Part shown: piece after piece, positions 58,111-64,000 of the stretch | Position numbering within the stretch: the stretch's first letter is position 1 | Layout of the letters: every line of letters starts with the position of its first letter | NCBI GenBank assembly: GCA_030035585.1 | Contig: CM057469.1 | Location: 59,661,501-59,725,500, forward strand | Direction of reading: 5' to 3' | Origin: Dugong dugon | Taxonomy: Eukaryota > Chordata > Mammalia > Sirenia > Dugongidae | Length of the DNA stretch: 64,000 nucleotides | Position numbers and translations under genes: made by a program | The notes under the pieces: model-generated | The model's input: the letters and a program-made list of their open reading frames with translations, nothing else | The model's database searches: none | What the model was told of the DNA's origin: nothing

Positions 58111-59239
58111 TACATTTTTCTTTAAGCCTGCAGTTTTAAATCCAGGATTTCAGACTATATCAGTATCTAAACTCCAATCTCCAATGGACTCTTGGGTCAC
58201 TACTTTTGGTTCCCTGAGTAACATTTCCTCTGTTAGTCCCTTCAGAAAATATCCTGTCAAAACTCTCGATTATTTCAACAGCCTTGCCAATAGCTGGGCT
58301 TCTCAGTCATTTAACATACTTATCTTCAAGATCTCGGCTCATAGCCTACTTCATCCTCTACTCCTGCGACTGTGAACCAGGCTTTCTCAGCCATTGTTTT
58401 GATATAATCATCTCTTCAGCACTGGGAGCCACCAGTGTGAATAAAGATGCCTGGAGTATCCAGCCAACCTCTTATGGGACTCTTCAGAGGACGGCCTAAG
58501 GAGAGCAAGAATGATGCCATCTCAGAGTCCTCTGAAACAGCAGACGTGAGGATCCATACCAGCTTAATTATTCAGCAATAAGTCTGACTGTAGCTAAGAA
58601 AATGTTCTACAACCTGAGCATCTACTCAGAAGATAACTGTAGAATACACTGCTGCTCATCATGAAAAAGGGAACTGTGGTAGACTGAATCAATTTATGTT
58701 CCATGCATTTTGAGAGCATAGGACATAGCTCAAGATATAGCTGACTGGGGTAAAGTCTTCAGAGGCAGGAGGAAGTAATTTTTCAGTACACTACTAATCT
58801 GTTTCTCTTGCATTTTAAATTCAGTTTGTGCTGGTTGTGACTTTTTTATATGGCTTCTGAGCTATATACAAGAAAATTGCCCTGAATTAATTCTTTTTGC
58901 AAATTACAGAGTTGTTAATTTAAAATATGTGATGAGAAGATGTTCAATTGGTTCCAAATTTATTCAGATCATTGCAAGAAATTTCAAAATTCTATTAATC
59001 AAATAAAAATAATGAAATGGTTAGATTATGTGATTATAATTAAATATTGTAAAGTTATTTGATATAGTTTCAACTGTTTAAAATTTTTGAATGATGATAA
59101 ACTCATTTTATATTTTATCTTCTATATATGAAAACAATCCTCTTAAAAATGAATATTTTATAACATTCCAAGAAATCATCATTGAAGTATTGGTCATAAA
59201 TATTGCAAGTCTAAATCTGTTTGTAGAATAATGCTCATG
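58111..59239. other. unclassified DNA upstream of L1
   Basis: A less AT-rich block (58140-58560) has 98- and 71-codon plus ORFs in different frames and resembles no family I know. The rest is AT-rich. Confidence 0.4.
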
Positions 59240-59473
59240 GAGGGGGTTCTGGAAAAATGGTGCTCTAGGCGGAAGCACCACACCATCCCTCCACAGCAAA
59301 GATCCAAAAAAATAAGCCAAAATGAGAATACAACAATCCTGAAACCTTAAAACATCAAATGAAGAGATAAAAAACTCAGCCAAGCACCAAATGGAGTGAG
59401 AAAACTGACAGAGAACGGAAAGCGAGGAGAGATTCATGCAGAGGTCCCCTATCAGCTAAGGCAGCACGGATCC

Positions 59474-59483
59474 GCCATCTTGG
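59474..59483. promoter_or_regulatory. YY1-like motif
   Basis: GCCATCTTGG equals the YY1 core. Human L1 also has a YY1 site near its 5' end, which positions initiation. Here it lies about 235 bases in and on the opposite strand relative to the human arrangement. Confidence 0.45.
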
Positions 59484-59561
59484 ACTCATATCAGAGACCA
59501 GCAAACCGGGGGTATGAGAAAGCAGCTTCATGGAGCTTCCAGCGGGAGACAAAACAACCGG

Positions 59562-59843
59562 TAATTGGTGATATATGCTTTCCCACCCCCCACACTTCTT
59601 CACCCCCACTCGGCCTCCTCTGCTTCCCACAGCCACGGTCTCATAACCGGAAAACAGCAGCTGCTTGGATTCCACACACCCGAACGGGTGGCTGTCTGAG
59701 TGCCATTTGTTGGCTGCTGGTGTTGCTTTTTTTCCGCTTCTTTTTATCTCTTCCTTGCCTCTCCCCGCCTCCCCCTCCTTTAGCTCAAGTACCTCGCTCC
59801 GTGTGCCATCTTTGCTTCTTCCTGAGGGGCTCCAGAGCACCGC
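59562..59843 (+). repeat. L1 5' UTR tandem unit 1
   Basis: Begins TAATTGGTGATATATGC and ends at CCAGAGCACCGC; about 282 bases. Shares with unit 2 GAGTGCCATTTGTTGGCTGCT and CCGTGTGCCATCTTTGCTTC. Confidence 0.85.
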
Positions 59844-60109
59844 TAATTTGTGATATACGCTTTCCCACTCTCTACCCTTCTTCACCCACACTTGGCTCCC
59901 TCTGCTTCCCACAGACACAGTCTCTTGTCCAGAAACATCAGCCTGCACTAGCTGCCTCTCTGAGTGCCATTTGTTGGCTGCTAGTGTCACTTCTTTTTCT
60001 GCTTCTTTTGACTTCTTACTTGCTTCTTGCCACTTCCCCCTCCCTTCGCTCAAGTACCTGGCTCCGTGTGCCATCTTTGCTTCTTCCGGAGGGGCTGCAG
60101 AGCTCCGTT
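59844..60109 (+). repeat. L1 5' UTR tandem unit 2
   Basis: Begins TAATTTGTGATATACGC and ends at GCAGAGCTCCGT; about 266 bases. Same order of motifs as unit 1. Confidence 0.85.
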
Positions 60110-61193
60110 GGAGTGCGGAGCTGCTTCCCGGTTTGGGCTGCCGCGCTGGTGGGATTACGGGGCTTCTGTTCGTTTGTTTGTTTTGAATTGTTTGTTTGTT
60201 TTCTTTTCCTTTTCTTGAGTTGGGAGCCCTTTCTGGCCAGGCTGAGCTGCGTGGCGGGGAGACGCCCCTTCAGCTTCCACAGACGTGTAGAGGGATCCCT
60301 GAGGACATTTCTTTTTACGAAGGCTTTTTTTTTTTCCCCCTGTTTCTTTGGGGGCCTTTCTTGTTCTTTGTTTTTTTTTTTAATTTGTTTTGTTTTGTTT
60401 TTCCTCTTTTTCCTTTTTTGTCTTTCTTCATTGCTAAGTTTCTCATCTCTCTGTATCTTCCTTCTCTTTCTGGTCCCTGAATACCTGGCATTGTATACCT
60501 CTATGCCTTCTAGCCAGGCTGTATTGCAACACCTGAGAACAACTTCCCCAGACCTCATAGCTGCACCAGTGGGATCCCTGGGAACTTTGCAGTACTTTAA
60601 CCTTTCTGATTTTTATTTATTCATACTTTCCTTTTCTTTCCTTCCTCTTCCCATTTCTGTTTTTCTCCATTTCATAGTCTCTAATCTCTCCACTCCAAAG
60701 ACAAGCTCCCCAAACATTTTTTTTGTTTGTAGATTTTTGACTCCTGTTCCTCTCTCCTATATCCATCTTAGCTCCACACATAACAATCTCCCCACTGCAT
60801 CCTGCCTACCTGTACCGTGTGTTTGACATCACACCACCAAGCAGCACAGGCATGGCCTACTGGAACCTGCCCTGCACTGATTACCAACCTGCTCTGGTGG
60901 CTGTAGTAAGTGCCACAAACAACCTGTCCCAGTAACTCCTCTTCAGCTAGACCTTCCCTGCCGTACCATACTTGAATGAATGACCCTGCCAGTTGAAGAA
61001 CGAGGTGAAAAGTATTGTGCCCACAGATGAGCAAACAACAAAGAACACATAGTCTTCCTGCTTAGACATAGTCAATTTTTTTTTAAAAAAAGGGATGAAA
61101 CAAACAAATCTACAATCAAAAAATGAGAAAAATAACTACTGCATACCCCGAAGACAGTAGACAATAACAAAACATTTACCAAAACAGGACAGG

Positions 61194-62144
61194 ATGGTTC
61201 CAGTAGGCATCCAAAATAAAACACCAGATGACTCTCCTCTGGAAGAAAATGCACTACAACTACCTGATAGGGAATTCAAATCTCTAATACTCAGAATGAT
61301 CAAAGAGTTGAGGCAAAAAGCTGACAAACATGAGGAAAAAATAGACAAATTCATGGAAAATACAGAGAAAAAACTGGAAGAATTCAGGAAAATAATGCAG
61401 GAACAAAACGCCAAAATAAATTCACAACTATAAATTATACAAAGACAACAATGAGAAATCCAAAAGATAAACAACAAGATTTCAGAAATGAACAATGTCA
61501 TAGAAAGGCTGAGAAGAAGATTTGAAATGGTGGAAGACAGGATCAGTGGAGTTGAAGACAAACAATTGGAACCAACTCCTTTCAGGAAAACTCAGAAAAA
61601 AGAACAAAGAAAAATGAAGAGAGCATGAGAGTTATGTGGGACAAAATCAAAAGCAAAAATCTGCAAGTGATTGGAATTCCAGAACAGGGTGAGAAAACAG
61701 AGAGGATCTTTGAGAAACTGCTGACAGAAAACTCCACCATATCACGAAAGATGAAAAGCTGGCCATCCAAGAAACTCAACGAACCCCATAAGAAGAGATC
61801 CCAAAACAAAATCACCAAGGCATATCATATTCACACTCACCAAAACCAAAGACAAACAAAGAATCCTGAGAGCAGCTCGTGAAAAACAAGAAGTCACATA
61901 CAGAGGAGAAACAATAAGACTAACCTCAGATTATTCAGCAGAAACCATGGAGGCAAGAAGGCAATGGGATGACATATACAAAATCTTGAAAGAAAAAAAT
62001 TGCCAGCCAAGAATAATATATCCTGCAAAACTCTCGTTCAAATTTGATGGTGAAATTAGGTCATTTCCAGATAAACAGAAATTAAGGATACGTAAGAGTC
62101 AAACCCAACTTACAAGAATTATTAAACTGAGTTCTTCAATCTGA
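61194..62144 (+). pseudogene. L1 ORF1 (RNA-binding protein), broken
   Basis: ORF1p is the RNA-binding partner of the L1 particle. Three pieces are visible. 61194-61433 (79 codons) is a Lys/Glu-rich coiled coil with KADKHEEKIDKFMENTEKKL and a stop at TAA 61431. 61625-61882 holds the start of the RRM domain (NLQVIGIPEQGEKTERIFEK), then drifts out of frame. From about 61866 to 62144 the C-terminal domain reads AAREKQEVTYRGETIRL (upstream of the 61947 methionine) and then YKILKEKNCQPRIIYPAKLS. At least two frameshifts plus one stop separate these parts. I take the 61194 ATG only as the first ATG of the open piece; the native start may lie upstream. Confidence 0.8.
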
Positions 62145-62598
62145 GGACAAACAGCTTCAGCTCACAGGCAGAACCTAGGACACAGGATCATACGAGCCAG
62201 ATACCAATCTAGGAAATGAACTCTTGAGGACTATCCAAAACCAAAAGAAATACAACAGGAAATCAGAGCAGTTAATCAATAAATGACAACAACATCAAAA
62301 TGATAAAAGAGGCAATAAACGGCATAGGTATAGAACCTTCTAATGGAGAGGAAGGCAAGGCGATACCATGTAATGGTAGACTGCTTCAAACTTAGAAAGA
62401 TAAGGGTACAACTTATGGTAACCACAAAGAAAGTTAACAAACATACTCATAAAAAAAGAGGAAAAACATAAAGTCTCAGCAAAAACATAACTTACAAAAA
62501 CGAAAGAAATGAAAAAAATTCACAAACAAAAGTAACTCAGCACAAGAGAGTAAGAAGAACAAAGAAAACGTCAGCACCACCAAAAAAAGCACTACAAA
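62145..62598 (+). mobile_element. L1 inter-ORF region
   Basis: About 450 A-rich bases between ORF1 and ORF2, longer than in human L1. TATGGTAACCACAAAGAAAG (62416) aligns with the same region of the L1 at 16031-17691. Confidence 0.65.
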
Positions 62599-64000
62599 AT
62601 GACAACAACAAACCCACATCTATCAGTAATCACACTAAATGTAAATGGACTCAATACATCCATAAAGAGACAGAGAGTGACAGAATGGTTAAGAAAAGAG
62701 GATCCGTTAATATGTTGTCTACAGGAGACACACCTTAGAAACAAAGACGTGAATTTATTAAAAGTCAAGGTTTGGAAAAAAATATATCAAGCTAACAACT
62801 ACAAAAAAGAGCAGGAGTGGCAATTCTAATCTCAGATAAAATAGACCTAAAAACGAAATCTACCATAAAAGACAAAGAAGGACACTATATAATGATTAAG
62901 GGGATGATCCATCATGAAGACATAACCATAATAAACATCTATGCACCCAATGACGAGGCTCCAAAATACGTAAAACAAACTCTAACAACACTGAAAACAG
63001 AAATTGACAGTTCCACAATAATAGTAGGAGACTTCAACACACCACTCTCACTAAAGGACAGAACAACTAAGAAGAAACTCAGCAAAGATACAGAAGACCT
63101 AAAGGGCACAAACAGCCAACTAGACCTCACAGACATATATAGAACACTCCATGCAACAGCTGCAAAGTACACATTCTTCTCCAATGAACATGGAACGTTC
63201 TCCAGAATAGAGCACATCTTAGGCCACAGAGCAATCCTCAACAAGATCCCAAACGTTGAGATAATTCAAAGTATCTTCTCTGACTACAATGCCATCAAGG
63301 TAGACATTAACAATAGAAAGAGCAAGGAAAAAAAATCAACTGCATGCAAACTGAATAATACCCTGCTTATACATCAGTGGGTAATAGAAGAAATAAGAGA
63401 TGGAATCAAAAAATTCCTAGAATCAAATGAGAATGAAAACACATCATACCAAAACCTTTGGGACACAGCAAAGGCAGTCCTCAGAGGACAATTTACAGCA
63501 ATAGATGCACATATCAAAAAAGAAGAAAGGGACAAAATCAAAACATTAACTACAGAACTCAAACAAATAGAAAGAGAACAGCAAAAAAAAAAAAAAGCCC
63601 ACAAGCACAGGAAGAAAGGAAATAGTAAAGATCAGAGCAGAAATAAATGAAATAGAGGACAGAAAAACAATAGAAAGAATCAACAAAACCAAAAGTTGGT
63701 TCTTTGAAAGAATCAACAAAATCGACAAACCACTGGCCAGACTGACAAAAGAAGAACAGGAGAGGACACAAATAACCCAAAGAAGAAATGAAATGGGGTC
63801 ATTACAACAGACCCAACTGAAATAAAAAGGATTATAACAGAATATTATGAAAAACTATACTCCAACAAATTTGAAAACCTAGAGGAAATGGATAAATTTC
63901 TAGAAACACAGAGCCTACTCCAACTACAACAAAGTGATGTGGAAAATCTGAACAGACACTTAAGAAGAGAAGAGATTGAAAAGGTAATAAAAAAACTCCC
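62599..64000 (+). pseudogene. L1 ORF2 (endonuclease, start of RT), broken, partial
   Basis: ORF2p nicks DNA and reverse-transcribes L1 RNA. The first piece (62599-62829) has LSVITLNVNGLNTSIKRQRV and CCLQETHLRN, with the catalytic glutamate. A one-base shift in an A-run near 62803 moves to the second piece (62817-63650), with INIYAPN and IIVGDFNTPLS (catalytic Asp and Asn kept). There SRIEHILGH replaces the usual SRIDHIL, and SDYNAIKVD replaces SDHxAI, so two catalytic residues are altered. A second shift in the A-run at 63585-63597 and a third near 63790 follow. The pre-RT region (SWFFERINKIDKPLARL, then MDKFLET) runs to the window edge; the RT core lies outside. Confidence 0.85.

Larger units (their letters stand above)
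59376..60074 (-). other. 232-codon antisense open frame in the L1 5' UTR
   Basis: Starts near the 3' edge of tandem unit 2 and runs antisense towards the L1 start. The protein is charged and internally repeated: ANKWHSERQ / ANKWHSDSH, VSVGSRGSQVWVKKG / VAVGSRGGRVGVKKC and WESVYHKL / WESIYHQL, each pair from one tandem unit. Primates have an antisense ORF (ORF0) in their L1 5' UTR; this one is in a comparable place but is not recognisably homologous. A further basic antisense frame (60016-60558, 180 codons) overlaps it and repeats SPSGRSKDGTRSxVLE. Coding status unknown. Confidence 0.4.
59396..60826 (+). other. 476-codon open frame across the L1 5' UTR
   Basis: This is the longest open frame of the window. 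The translation is low-complexity, with long Phe/Leu/Ser/Cys/Pro runs caused by the pyrimidine-rich strand, and includes LLFLLLLTSYLLLA-like hydrophobic segments. Two related blocks (around SAICWLLV) come from the tandem units. It has no domain I recognise. It lies in the sense orientation upstream of ORF1. Because stop codons need purines, a long open frame is expected by composition. I treat it as non-coding unless conservation across copies shows otherwise. Confidence 0.5.
59240..61190 (+). promoter_or_regulatory. L1 5' UTR, probable internal promoter region
   Basis: Mammalian L1s carry their RNA polymerase II promoter here. The region is richer in GC and CpG than its surroundings. It has a YY1-like GCCATCTTGG at 59474-59483, two tandem ~270-280-bp units at 59562-60109, and a long pyrimidine-rich stretch (60180-60480). 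Promoter activity is inferred, not shown. Confidence 0.65.
59240..64000 (+). mobile_element. L1 LINE, 5' two thirds, continues beyond the window
   Basis: Starts AGGGGGTTCTGGAAAAATGG, like other mammalian L1 5' ends. Order: ~1.9-kb 5' UTR with tandem units, ORF1 remnant (61194-62144), ~450-bp inter-ORF region, ORF2 (62599 on). It is the least decayed LINE in the window. Even so, ORF1 and ORF2 each have several frameshifts or stops, so it is inactive. Confidence 0.93.

Noticed and set aside
58079..58499. possible exon pair or processed pseudogene
   Set aside because: Two short frames in different phases, no recognised protein, no poly(A) tail or splice-site pair that fits.
59396..60826. 476-codon ORF as a host gene
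   Set aside because: It lies wholly inside an L1 5' UTR, is driven by pyrimidine-rich composition and has no known domain. Kept only as an L1-associated open frame.
61136..61561. 141-codon antisense ORF in L1 ORF1
   Set aside because: Antisense shadow of the Lys/Glu-rich coiled-coil region, giving Ser/Phe/Leu runs.

Overview
The window is mammalian nuclear DNA: AT-rich, intergenic or deeply intronic, and packed with transposable elements. I find no host protein-coding gene, no credible exon, no functional RNA gene and no CRISPR array. The clade can be read from the repeats. About thirty complete or partial copies of one tRNA-derived SINE have the structure of AfroSINE, the Afrotheria-specific SINE. 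Several copies lack the same ~44-45 bp middle segment. I recall that deletion as typical of Paenungulata (elephants, sirenians, hyraxes). Together with BovB-like RTE LINEs whose 3' ends resemble the SINE tails, this points to a paenungulate, most probably an elephant. The species call is an inference from memory of these families, not a database match.

Layout. 1-6.9 kb: mostly unclassified AT-rich DNA with SINE pieces, an L1 3'-UTR-like block (2535-3160), microsatellites and a 503-bp hAT-like element with long terminal inverted repeats (5554-6056). 6.9-9.2 kb: minus-strand RTE with endonuclease and reverse transcriptase remnants. 9.2-16 kb: SINEs, an ERVL-like internal remnant and a MaLR-type LTR. 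16-19.3 kb: decayed L1 with a SINE inside. 20-22.5 kb: two solo LTRs and a Tigger-like DNA transposon. 22.9-27.6 kb: RTE fragments, one split by an LTR. 28.2-29.3 kb: TA/CA/TG microsatellites. 32.2-33.2 kb: a 5'-truncated RTE between two ~240-bp direct repeats. 33.4-37.6 kb: old L1 and LTR pieces and a GATA/GACA tract. 37.6-42 kb: quiet AT-rich DNA. 42-49 kb: LTR, two plus-strand RTE fragments and SINEs. 49-57.5 kb: SINE-rich, with six SINEs in 1.1 kb at 51.7-52.8 kb. 59.24 kb to the window end: the 5' part of a comparatively young L1, with a 5' UTR carrying two ~270-280-bp tandem units, a broken ORF1, and a broken ORF2 that runs off the edge.

The elements act as parasites and hosts of one another rather than as genes working together. 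The SINEs very probably borrowed RTE machinery, since some copies end in the same (AAC)n-type tail as RTE. L1 supplied the other LINE layer. Every LINE reading frame seen is broken by stops or frameshifts, so nothing here looks competent to move. The most interesting points are the 240-bp direct repeats that abut both ends of an RTE insertion, the tandem-unit L1 5' UTR with long open frames on both strands, and LTRs of an apparently ancient type inside or joined to RTE copies.
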